Assembly (NCBI GenBank): GCA_017635515.1 | Contig: JAGBLH010000286.1 | Span: 1 to 51,343 of the forward strand | Length of the DNA: 51,343 nt | Direction of reading: 5' to 3' | DNA from: Selenomonas sp. | Lineage (GTDB): Bacteria; Bacillota; Negativicutes; Selenomonadales; Selenomonadaceae | Shown here: positions 14,486-21,492 of the stretch, in pieces | How positions within the stretch are numbered: the first letter of the stretch is position 1 | How the letters are laid out: every line of letters starts with the position of its first letter | Translations under genes and position numbers: made by a program | Notes under the pieces: generated by a model | Told to the model about the DNA's origin: nothing | The model's input: the letters and a program-made list of their open reading frames with translations, nothing else | Database searches by the model: none

Positions 14486-14533
14486 GCCGAAACCAGCCGA
14501 AAGGCTGGTCAGCCGGAACTGACCTACCGGCTC
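14484..14533 (+). other. nested stem-loops in the 3' region of the 88-aa gene
   Basis: GAGCCG (14484-14489) can pair with CGGCTC (14528-14533). Inside lies ACCAGCC-GAAA-GGCTGGT (14492-14509), a 7-bp stem with a GAAA tetraloop. AGCCGG and CCGGCT offer an alternative pairing. There is no T-run, so it is not a standard terminator. Confidence 0.5.
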
Positions 14534-14554
14534 TGACGATGGCAGGTCGTAAGA

Positions 14555-14670
14555 CTTCTAGTAAAATTTCTTGAAAATAATTCGGAAAAACTATTGCAAT
14601 ATACAGATAGCGTGTTAAGATGAAGTCAAGATAAATCATACAACAAGCCAGACGAGAGGAGCGCGATTGA
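14555..14670 (+). repeat. 116-bp leader repeat, copy 2
   Basis: Second copy of the sequence at 14102-14217, placed in front of the 62-residue gene. The identity stops at the start codon; the two coding regions are unrelated. Confidence 0.93.
14594..14621 (+). promoter_or_regulatory. promoter of the 62-aa gene
   Basis: -35 TTGCAA (14594-14599), 16-nt spacer, -10 TAAGAT (14616-14621), identical to the promoter at 14141. Confidence 0.6.
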
Positions 14671-14671
14671 G

Positions 14672-14860
14672 ATGAAAGACCACGAGTTGATGGAAATGAT
14701 GGCAGCAATCGAAGCAATGAGACAGAACGCAGAGCAGATTGAACGGGAAAACGCATTGTACGAAGTGAATCTGCAAGTAGCGGCTGACAGGCTCGAATCT
14801 TACGAGTACGGCAGCGAGGAGTACGAGAACAGCCTGAACAGCTACCGTGCAATGTTCTGA
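14672..14860 (+). CDS. small acidic coiled-coil protein, 62 aa
   Basis: Starts MKDHELMEMMAAIEAMRQNA with GAGGAG upstream in the duplicated leader. Almost entirely helical and acidic, with a heptad-like pattern; it ends YENSLNSYRAMF. No family recognised. It may form a short operon with the gene at 14881, whose AAAGGAGG site follows 20 bases later. Confidence 0.62.
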   Translation: MKDHELMEMMAAIEAMRQNAEQIERENALYEVNLQVAADRLESYEYGSEEYENSLNSYRAMF

Positions 14861-14880
14861 TAGCAAAGGAGGCGACGGAA

Positions 14881-15168
14881 ATGACGACCCTGACGATGCG
14901 TGAATATCTTGACCAGAAGACGGCCTTTTTCAACAAGCATTATGGCACTCGTGGCGGTCGCGAAAGCGGCGGCGTGGAGGACGAAACCATTCGCAAGACG
15001 GTATGCTTCGAGGATGGTCATGCGTGGGAAGAAATTACAGAGCCTGTGTACGAAATGGTGGAAATCGAAAAGCATGGCTTGAAGCTCTTGGTACAGGTTA
15101 AGTTTTACCGCACCGAAATCTGGGATTCCGATAATCCCAGAAGCAGATATTACTATGAGCCAGCATAA
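14881..15168 (+). CDS. hypothetical protein, 95 aa
   Basis: Starts MTTLTMREYLDQKTAFFNKH with AAAGGAGG upstream. A mixed protein with FEDGHAWEEITEPVYEMVEI and beta strands LKLLVQVKFYRTEIW at the end. Not recognised. It is the last gene with the CGN-rich codon use of the phage-like part. Confidence 0.62.
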   Translation: MTTLTMREYLDQKTAFFNKHYGTRGGRESGGVEDETIRKTVCFEDGHAWEEITEPVYEMVEIEKHGLKLLVQVKFYRTEIWDSDNPRSRYYYEPA

Positions 15169-15460
15169 AATCGAAACAGGGCGCTGGCCCTGTCCAGGGA
15201 TGGTAGCGCTTCCCTGCTGATGATGACAGCTTATGCGTGGCACTTCTGCAATAGCTTGATTCTGCCGCCTCTTGAAAGGAAGACTGGCGGAAATTTCCTA
15301 GTAGCTTTTCGGTACTTTTCAGGAAGCATCTGCGGGGCAGGGTAACACTTGGAGAAAAGGACGCGCCAGCCGGTGCGAAGTCATTCCGGCACGAAGGGTA
15401 AGGCCCTTCCAGCACAACAGCTCGACAGAGGGTAAAAGGTTAGATTGCGGGTCTGGGCGT
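15169..15460. other. 292-base intergenic region with several stem-loops
   Basis: No gene seen. Stem-loops include ACAGGGC-GCTG-GCCCTGT (15176-15193), CCGCC-TCTT paired with AAGA and GGCGG (15265-15290), GCCGG/CCGGC (15369-15390) and GAAGGG-TAAGG-CCCTTC (15393-15409). The GC-rich, structured character suits an untranslated RNA or a replicon boundary element. It lies exactly where codon use changes. Confidence 0.45.
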
Positions 15461-15580
15461 ATGGGCAAATCCGGCAAACTGTCAAAGCGGTTGCTGAGAG
15501 AGTATCCGCAGTCTGAGTTCAACAAGCATTGGCTGGCTTACAAGAAGCTTGCTATGCCGGGTGAGAGGGAAGGAGCTTGA
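15461..15580 (+). CDS. small basic protein, 39 aa
   Basis: The frame reads MGKSGKLSKRLLREYPQSEF then NKHWLAYKKLAMPGEREGA. The composition (basic, aromatic, helical) looks like a real short protein rather than noise. No clear ribosome binding site precedes the ATG, which lowers confidence. Its end supplies the AGGAG site of the next gene, and the stop lies 2 bases before that start. Confidence 0.4.
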   Translation: MGKSGKLSKRLLREYPQSEFNKHWLAYKKLAMPGEREGA

Positions 15581-15582
15581 TT

Positions 15583-15801
15583 ATGTCAGGTGCAATGGGA
15601 TTGATTGGATGTCTTGCGTTTGTGGTTGTGCTGCTGTTCTGGCGCATCAACAGGTATGAGAGGCAGGTCCTCATCTATCACAACAGATTGAACAAGCTCC
15701 TGAATGCTTTCCTTGCGACCATGGGGGAAGACGAGAGGGAGAAGTTCTTGCAGGATAACAGGATTGACCCCAAAAAATGGAAGGAGCCTCTTAGCTTATG
15801 A
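15583..15801 (+). CDS. membrane-anchored helical protein, 72 aa
   Basis: Start MSGAMGLIGCLAFVVVLLFW at 15583, with AGGAG 7 bases upstream; a TTG at 15577 is less likely. One N-terminal transmembrane helix is followed by a basic, helical cytoplasmic part (NRYERQVLIYHNRLNKLLNA) and KWKEPLSL at the end. It overlaps the 818-residue gene by 4 bases, so the two are co-translated. Function unknown. Confidence 0.62.
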   Translation: MSGAMGLIGCLAFVVVLLFWRINRYERQVLIYHNRLNKLLNAFLATMGEDEREKFLQDNRIDPKKWKEPLSL

Positions 15802-18254
15802 TTAAGGAAATTGCAATGGAGGACAGGTTTCAGGAAGTTCTGAAGGAAGCAGCCCTGAAGGTCATGGAGGCCGGGACTGGCATGAACCTTGATTTTGCCA
15901 GAGATATCTTCACGGCAGCCAGGATGCTGAAGGAGGGCTATCCGCTGAAGGAGGTGCTGAAGGAACTCAAGAAGCTTTTCATGAAGCGAACCGGCAGCAC
16001 TGATGCAAAGGCAGCCAACCTTTATGCTGACAAGGTTCTGGGCAAGGTCAATGAGCAGCTGAAGAATGAGTCCAGGGATGATATTCCCAAGGCTTATGAT
16101 GAGCTGGAGAAGCATCTGTCAACGGACAAGCTGAGGCTCAAGAATCTTGATGGCAAGCCCCTGACTTCCAGCCAGAAGGGGAATATCCTTGCCAGGATGA
16201 TGGTAGTGGATGGGTTTTCTTTGGCAGCGGTGGAGGAGGCCGCCTCACAGAGCAAGGCTCTGGGCTTCACGGATGAGGAGGAGCTGAAGCAAGCCTTGTC
16301 TTCCTGCAAGGAGATTTCCAGCAGGTACAAGGCTATCAGCGATATCCCCCTGAAGTCCCGTGTCGAGACTTATGGGGACATGTACAAGCAGTATGCCAAG
16401 GAGTACATGGAGCAGACAGGGACAGCATTCCTTACGCCCCAGGATGATGAGAAGATACTGGCAACGCTCTGCATGGAGATCCGTTATGCGGTACAGCAGG
16501 ACCTTCCCAACAATGACAAGGGCAGGAAGCAGCTGGACGATTACATGAAAACGGAAATCCTGCCCGGTTGCAGCAAGGCGGTGCAGGAAGCTTCCCCGGT
16601 GGCAGCAGAGGGCTGGAGGAACAAGTCCCAGTACATCCCCTGCGTGATGTATGGCACGGAGCATTTCTCCGAGCTGATGAAAGACACGGAGGAGAAGTAC
16701 CAGAAAACCCAGAGCATTGTGCAGGGATTCCTTGCTGGTTTCGACCAGGAGCAGGATGAGGCAAGGAGGATTTATCCTGAGACAACCCTTGATACGGAGC
16801 TTGCCAAGGAGCTTATTTTCGAGAGGCAGAGCGAACCTCTCATAAAGCGGGCTGTCGAGGAGCATACAAGAATCGGTGGCAGGGATAATTTCATAGATCG
16901 CAATTTCAAGGACAAGGAAGCGTATGCCAGTGCCATATTGCGGGGAGCCAAGGATTCCTACAGCAGGGAGCAGCATCTGCTGTTCAGTGCGCGGCCCCAG
17001 ATTCCCCAGCTGTCTTATGCGCAGCTCAAGGAGCAGAACATCACTGCCAATGACCTTTATCTTGAGGCGGTGAAGGAACGGCTGGATATTTATCCGACTT
17101 TCAGGCTCCATATGGCTGACCCATCGGTGGATGAGGAGCTTGCAGCCGGTATCATCACGAAACACCCTGACGTTGATTTGGATGAATTGAAGACCGCCAT
17201 TGAAGAAAATTCGCCAAGAGCAGCGATCTTGGGCATTTCCGATAATTATGCTGAAACTGTGGTCAGACATGTCAAGACGGAACTGGAGCAGGTGGACAAG
17301 CGGGAACGCCAGGCCTTGGATCAGAAGATGCTGTTCAACAAGAGTCGGGGCTTTGCCCAGGTGGCCTTTTCGGAAGACCCCATGGAGGATTACCAGAATT
17401 GCAAGGTGGCAATGGAGATGCTTCAGGACAATATCCCTGAGGTTGATATCAGGCAGATGATAAAGGATATTGCCCCGCAGGAGGGACTGAGCACCAATCC
17501 TGAGCTGTATGCCACTATGATCGTAGGCACTGCCAAGCGGGTGCTGGAGCGGAGCGATAATATCCTGAAGTATCGGAAAGACCCAACTGTGCCTATGGAT
17601 ATGCAGGACCTCTATATGGAAAAGGCTCAGAAAATCTTGCAGAAGAAGGGCTTCCCTGACAGCAATATGGATGTGGAGGTCTACAAGCAGCTGAAGCTTG
17701 AGGGACGAGATGAGAGCGACATACAGGCTGCCGTGAAGCGTTATTCTCCGTCAGCCATAGAGGCAGGGAGGGATGAGGCTTCCTATTGCGAGTTCGTCAA
17801 GTCTTCGGCAGATTTCAAGATAAACGAAGAGAAGGAGAAACTGGACAATTACCTGGTGATTCCGAGACTGGAAGATGAATGCACCCCGGATGAGGAATAT
17901 GAGTTCCAGCGCAAGAAGATGACGGATTATATTTCCCTGCCTTTCAATCCAGCCTTTGATACCAAGCTGGCCAGGGGTCTCCTGGAGAAGAAGATGGAGG
18001 AGGACAAGGTTGCTGATGTCCTTGACAGGCTATCTCCTATGGCAGGTTCAAGGACGGGGGATGAACCTTCAGTCGGAAGCTATGGCAGGAGCAGGGTGGC
18101 TGAGGCTTTGCAAAGCATGAAGCGTGTGCTGGTGAATGAAGAGGTACATGAGAATACAAAGGTGACTCAGCATGATTTCGGGCTGGTGAAGACCACGGAG
18201 CGGGCTTTGGTCAGGACATATGCCACGCAGACCGATGGGCAGCAGGAAGATTAG
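15798..18254 (+). CDS. large helical protein, 818 aa, of unknown function
   Basis: Starts at the ATG at 15798 that overlaps the previous stop; MEDRF at 15816 is an alternative. The whole length is predicted helical, strongly charged and without transmembrane segments. Several segments look like degenerate repeats of one unit of roughly 100-130 residues: AYASAILRGAKDSYSREQH, NYAETVVRHVKTELEQVDKR, LYATMIVGTAKRVLERSD and SYCEFVKSSADFKINEEKEK each follow a segment of the kind EELKTAIEENSP, DIRQMIKDIAPQ or DIQAAVKRYSPS. This suggests a helical repeat scaffold. Such giant proteins are typical of conjugative elements (polyvalent-type proteins), but no enzyme domain can be seen. Confidence 0.7.
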   Translation: MIKEIAMEDRFQEVLKEAALKVMEAGTGMNLDFARDIFTAARMLKEGYPLKEVLKELKKLFMKRTGSTDAKAANLYADKVLGKVNEQLKNESRDDIPKAYDELEKHLSTDKLRLKNLDGKPLTSSQKGNILARMMVVDGFSLAAVEEAASQSKALGFTDEEELKQALSSCKEISSRYKAISDIPLKSRVETYGDMYKQYAKEYMEQTGTAFLTPQDDEKILATLCMEIRYAVQQDLPNNDKGRKQLDDYMKTEILPGCSKAVQEASPVAAEGWRNKSQYIPCVMYGTEHFSELMKDTEEKYQKTQSIVQGFLAGFDQEQDEARRIYPETTLDTELAKELIFERQSEPLIKRAVEEHTRIGGRDNFIDRNFKDKEAYASAILRGAKDSYSREQHLLFSARPQIPQLSYAQLKEQNITANDLYLEAVKERLDIYPTFRLHMADPSVDEELAAGIITKHPDVDLDELKTAIEENSPRAAILGISDNYAETVVRHVKTELEQVDKRERQALDQKMLFNKSRGFAQVAFSEDPMEDYQNCKVAMEMLQDNIPEVDIRQMIKDIAPQEGLSTNPELYATMIVGTAKRVLERSDNILKYRKDPTVPMDMQDLYMEKAQKILQKKGFPDSNMDVEVYKQLKLEGRDESDIQAAVKRYSPSAIEAGRDEASYCEFVKSSADFKINEEKEKLDNYLVIPRLEDECTPDEEYEFQRKKMTDYISLPFNPAFDTKLARGLLEKKMEEDKVADVLDRLSPMAGSRTGDEPSVGSYGRSRVAEALQSMKRVLVNEEVHENTKVTQHDFGLVKTTERALVRTYATQTDGQQED

Positions 18255-18276
18255 ATTGTCAAGGATGGTGTGATTT

Positions 18277-18825
18277 ATGAGGGCAAGAAATGCTTTGGTG
18301 GCTTTGGCTTTGCTTGTATGCGCTCTATTGCCCATGCAAGATAATAAGGCCGAAGCAGCAGATTATTACACGGTGATTGCCAATAATATCGCCGGATACA
18401 ATGGGGATGCGGCGCAGATTGACTGGATAGCCAACGCCATCCTGTACTCATGCAGTGTCTATCAGGTCGATCCGTTCCTGGTGACGGCGGTCATGGAAAC
18501 GGAAAGCGGGTTTAATTTCGGGGCTATCAGCCCTGCGGGGGCTATCGGCCTCATGCAGCTGATGCCGGACACGGCAGCCATGGTGGGGGTTGACCCATAC
18601 AATCCACTTGATAATGTCATAGGCGGCACAAGCTATCTCAATACCCAGCTGAATAATTTCGGCAGCTGGGGGGAGTATGGCGTGACTTATGCGGTGGCAG
18701 CCTATAACGCCGGGGGCAATGCGGTGAGGCAGTACGGCGGTGTCCCGCCTTATCCTGAGACACAGAATTATGTGTATAAGGTGGCGAATGCGTACAGCAA
18801 TCTGGTGGCTAACAGCCAGTGGTGA
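18277..18825 (+). CDS. secreted lytic transglycosylase (SLT domain, VirB1-like)
   Basis: A 182-residue exported muramidase. Residues 1-28 are a signal peptide (NALVALALLVCALLPM, cleavage near AEAA). The SLT domain carries the catalytic Glu in VTAVMETESGFNF, then SPAGAIGLMQLMPDTA (G-[LI]-M-Q-[LI]-M-P), DNVIGGTSYLNTQL and VAAYNAGGNAV, all canonical for family 1 transglycosylases. In conjugative elements such enzymes open the peptidoglycan for the type IV secretion channel, which suits the VirB5/VirB6-like genes at 46.9-50.3 kb. It ends 6 bases before the methyltransferase gene. Confidence 0.9.
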   Translation: MRARNALVALALLVCALLPMQDNKAEAADYYTVIANNIAGYNGDAAQIDWIANAILYSCSVYQVDPFLVTAVMETESGFNFGAISPAGAIGLMQLMPDTAAMVGVDPYNPLDNVIGGTSYLNTQLNNFGSWGEYGVTYAVAAYNAGGNAVRQYGGVPPYPETQNYVYKVANAYSNLVANSQW

Positions 18826-18831
18826 GAGCTT

Positions 18832-19968
18832 ATGGATTATTTGACATTAGGTTCCCTGTTTGATGGAATCGGTGGGTGGCTTCTGGCTGCCAAGCATGCA
18901 GGAATCAAGCCGATTTGGGCAAGCGAGATTGATGATTTTCCGGCAGCAGTCACGGCAAAGCATTTCCCTGGCGTAGTCCAGCTGGGAGATGTCAGGAAGC
19001 TTGATCTTGACTGGCTGACTCCAGTTGATATCGTATGCGCGGGCAGCCCTTGCCAGGACTTGTCTGTTGCCGGGAGCAGGAGAGGGCTGAAAGGGAAAAG
19101 GAGCGGTTTATTCAGTGAAGCAATCAGGATCATCAGAGAAATGCGTAGAAGATATTCCCTGCCGAGATATTTCGTCTGGGAAAATGTCCCAGGCGTTTTC
19201 TCCAGCAATGGGGGGCTTGATTTTAGAGCCGTGCTCCAGCAAATCAGCCAGGCCGAGATTCCAATGCCTCCAGATAACAGATGGGCAAACGCCGGCCTGG
19301 TTGAGTGGGGAAGCGGTTCGCTTGCATGGCGAACCATTGATGCTCAACACTGGGGAGTTCCCCAACGAAGGAAAAGAGTCTTTCTTGTTGCAGATCTTGC
19401 AGAAAAAAGTGCCGGGAAGATATTATTTGAGCGGAAAGGCTTGCCAGGGGATTCTGAGGAGGATGGAAGAACGGGGGGAGAAACTGCACCCATCACTGGA
19501 AAAAGCATTGATGGCACAGGCAAGGAGCTAGTTCATAACCACACTTATGCTGATGTGGCTTCAACGCTGCGGGCTGGTGCTGGCGCTCCGAAGCATATGT
19601 CCGATATCCAAGGGAGGCTGGTCTTTGTATTGCAGGGCAGCATGATAAACCGAAAAGCTGAAAACGGGCCGCAGGGGACGGGCATCATATATCAGAAGAC
19701 TATTGGCAGCCTTTGCGCAGATGATTACAAAGGAATAAATAATCAATATGTCAAGCAGGACAAGTGCATCATCCAGAAATATGTGCGCAGGCTTACGCCC
19801 AAGGAATGTGAGAGATTGCAGGGGCTTCCTGATGGATATACCAGGATAGTTTTCAATGGCAAACCTGCCACGGACGGTCATAGATACAAGGCTCTAGGAA
19901 ATGGCATGGCGCAGCCTTGCGCCGATTTCGTGCTCAGGAGGATTGTGGAATTAAGTAAAATATTATGA
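18832..19968 (+). CDS. DNA (cytosine-5-)-methyltransferase, orphan
   Basis: A 378-residue C5 methyltransferase. Motif I is LGSLFDGIGGWLLA (residues 5-18), motif IV the catalytic VCAGSPCQDLSVAGSRRG with Cys near residue 74, motif VI FVWENVPGVF, motif VIII PQRRKRVFLVAD, and motifs IX/X RRLTPKECERLQGLPDGYT and ALGNGMAQPCADFV. All catalytic parts are intact. The target recognition region (about 200-310) has no counterpart I can name, so the target site is unknown. No restriction enzyme is adjacent, which suggests protection against host restriction during transfer. The palindrome with T-run at 19976 follows the stop by 8 bases and may terminate it. Confidence 0.93.
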   Translation: MDYLTLGSLFDGIGGWLLAAKHAGIKPIWASEIDDFPAAVTAKHFPGVVQLGDVRKLDLDWLTPVDIVCAGSPCQDLSVAGSRRGLKGKRSGLFSEAIRIIREMRRRYSLPRYFVWENVPGVFSSNGGLDFRAVLQQISQAEIPMPPDNRWANAGLVEWGSGSLAWRTIDAQHWGVPQRRKRVFLVADLAEKSAGKILFERKGLPGDSEEDGRTGGETAPITGKSIDGTGKELVHNHTYADVASTLRAGAGAPKHMSDIQGRLVFVLQGSMINRKAENGPQGTGIIYQKTIGSLCADDYKGINNQYVKQDKCIIQKYVRRLTPKECERLQGLPDGYTRIVFNGKPATDGHRYKALGNGMAQPCADFVLRRIVELSKIL

Positions 19969-19975
19969 TAAACAA

Positions 19976-20002
19976 GAAAGTGGTTCCAATAGAACCACTT
20001 TC
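19976..20002. promoter_or_regulatory. palindromic site 1, operator or attenuator/terminator
   Basis: Arms GAAAGTGGTTC and GAACCACTTTC around CAATA. A run of seven T follows, so as RNA it can terminate transcription from the C5 methyltransferase gene. The same palindrome occurs at 24844 and 46792. Confidence 0.8.
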
Positions 20003-20031
20003 ATTTTTTTATTCGGCTGAAAATCTGTAAG

Positions 20032-20059
20032 TTGGAACTCTTTCCGCAAGGGATAATAT
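20032..20059 (+). promoter_or_regulatory. probable promoter of the chimeric dam gene
   Basis: -35 TTGGAA (20032-20037), 16-nt spacer, -10 TAATAT (20054-20059). The primase copy has TTAGAA at -35, a weaker match, so the two promoters may differ in strength. Confidence 0.5.
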
Positions 20060-20101
20060 ATATAGAAGTCTTGCAGGGTGTGCGGAACGGAGGAATTTGG
20101 C

Positions 20102-21037
20102 TTGAGATTTTTGGATGAAGACGAGAAGCGGGAGCTTCGGAGCCATCTGAAGGAGTATCTGGTGGAAGGCGGTCTTGCCACGGTGGAGCAGATAAGCCGT
20201 GGGCAGAATTTCAGCTGCCCAGAGATTGCTCCTATCGTGAAATGGGCCGGAGGCAAAAGACAGCTGTTGCCGACTTTGAAGCCGATGCTTCCAGGCTGTT
20301 TCAATAAATATTTTGAGCCGTTTTTTGGCGGGGGGGCGCTGTTTTGCAGCATGGCTCCCAATAAAGCGGTCATCAATGACCTTAATGGCCAGCTTATTAC
20401 GATGTATAAACAGATAAGGGATAATCCATCTGCTATATTAGGGGAACTTCATCAGATTCAATTCAGATATAATGCTTTGGAAACGATGGATGAAAAAGAC
20501 AATCTGTATTATGAGCTTCGAGAGGAATATAACCGCAGGATAAGCAAAAGGAGCGAAGATGTTGCTGCTTTGCTGATATTCTTGAATAAGGCAGGATTCA
20601 ATGGTTTGTATCGTGTCAATTCTATGGGGAGATATAATGTGCCACCAGCACATCGGAAACAAATCAATGCTTTTGACGAGAAGAATGTAATGGCTTTTTC
20701 AAAAATCCTGAAAAACTCAGAGATAATGTGTGGTGACTTCGAAGATGCTTGCAAGGATGCTAAAGAAGGAGATTTCGTCTTCTTTGATTCACCGTATTAT
20801 AATACTTTTGATACTTACCAAGCGAAGGGATTCAGTGAGGAAGATCATGTCAGACTTCGAGATTTATTTAGGGCATTGACTAAACGAAAAATTTGGTGTA
20901 TGCTTACTAATAATGACTGCGAACAAATAAAGGAATTATACAAAGGTTTCAATATTCGCTCTATCCCCGTAAAACGTGTAATAAGTTGCAACGGAAAAAA
21001 TCGGACGGGGAAAGAAGTCATCATAACAAACTATTAG
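20102..21037 (+). CDS. Dam-family DNA adenine-N6 methyltransferase with a primase-derived N-terminus
   Basis: 311 residues. I choose the TTG at 20102, which has CGGAGG 8 bases upstream, the same start as in the primase copy. Residues 1-40 (LDEDEKRELRSHLKEYLVEG and onward to FSCP) are the primase N-terminus. From residue 41 a complete D12-class methyltransferase follows: motif I VKWAGGKRQLLPTL, then YFEPFFGGGALFCSM, the middle block AGFNGLYRVNSMGRYNVP, and motif IV VFFDSPYYNTF. The catalytic tetrapeptide is DSPY rather than the usual DPPY. It transfers a methyl group from SAM to adenine in a short DNA site (GATC in most relatives; not provable here). The C-terminus RTGKEVIITNY is typical. The gene therefore uses the promoter, start and first codons of the primase gene. 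Confidence 0.92.
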   Translation: MRFLDEDEKRELRSHLKEYLVEGGLATVEQISRGQNFSCPEIAPIVKWAGGKRQLLPTLKPMLPGCFNKYFEPFFGGGALFCSMAPNKAVINDLNGQLITMYKQIRDNPSAILGELHQIQFRYNALETMDEKDNLYYELREEYNRRISKRSEDVAALLIFLNKAGFNGLYRVNSMGRYNVPPAHRKQINAFDEKNVMAFSKILKNSEIMCGDFEDACKDAKEGDFVFFDSPYYNTFDTYQAKGFSEEDHVRLRDLFRALTKRKIWCMLTNNDCEQIKELYKGFNIRSIPVKRVISCNGKNRTGKEVIITNY

Positions 21038-21063
21038 TGGTGACTTCGGAAAGGAAAATCTGC

Positions 21064-21402
21064 ATGCTGTATCATGTGACTCCTTCAAAAAACGTCAAAA
21101 GCATACTGACTGAGGGACTTGAACCTAAGATAGGCAAAGCAAGCGAAACGAATGGTGAGAAGCAACCATGTGTTTATCTCTTCACTTCCTTGGACTGGGT
21201 GAAAGAAGGCATTGAAACATGGCTTGGTGAGATATATTGGGACGAAGATTTATCCGTTCTTTCAATAAATACTACTGCGGAGGAATTAGGTGGCGAAGTC
21301 AATGGCGGTGAAGTCCTGGTAAATCGTTTGATTCCTCCTGCTGATATCAAGGAGCTTTATCCCCCCGAAGAGGTTTACGATGCGTTGGGGATTGAGTATT
21401 GA
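21064..21402 (+). CDS. hypothetical protein with MLYHVTPSKN-type N-terminus, 112 aa
   Basis: Starts MLYHVTPSKNVKSILTEGLE, with AAAGGAAAA upstream. The opening Y-[HR]-V-[TV]-x-x-x-[NS]-x-x-S-I-L-x-x-G-L-x-P, followed by CVYLFTSLDWVKEGIETWL and LSVLSINTT, recalls small proteins whose fold is compared with ADP-ribosyltransferase-like or RNA 2'-phosphotransferase-like domains. I cannot see enough to claim catalysis. It follows the dam gene by 26 bases and probably shares its transcript. Confidence 0.62.
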   Translation: MLYHVTPSKNVKSILTEGLEPKIGKASETNGEKQPCVYLFTSLDWVKEGIETWLGEIYWDEDLSVLSINTTAEELGGEVNGGEVLVNRLIPPADIKELYPPEEVYDALGIEY

Positions 21403-21445
21403 ACCTGGATAGCGGAACAGAAAAACCTCTTGATCAGACCTGTTA

Positions 21446-21463
21446 GACTGCAATGATGCAGTC
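21446..21463 (+). terminator. stem-loop between the 112-aa and 248-aa genes
   Basis: GACTGCA and TGCAGTC pair perfectly around an ATGA loop. The downstream CTTGTCTT is only weakly T-rich. Possible partial terminator or leader structure. Confidence 0.4.
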
Positions 21464-21492
21464 CTTGTCTTATGGTTAGGAGGTATTACCAT

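Larger units (their letters stand above)
19976..20222 (+). repeat. 247-bp direct repeat, copy 1 (palindrome, promoter, primase codons 1-40)
   Basis: Matches 24844-25089 with nine mismatches and one 1-nt indel (about 96% identity). It spans the 25-bp palindrome, the promoter, the ribosome binding site and the first 40 codons of the primase. Similarity stops abruptly after the codons for FSCP. Here the frame continues into a Dam-family methyltransferase. Confidence 0.97.

Noticed and set aside
16245-17270. 341-codon minus-strand frame within the 818-aa gene
   Set aside because: Antisense shadow; no start signal and no protein-like motif.
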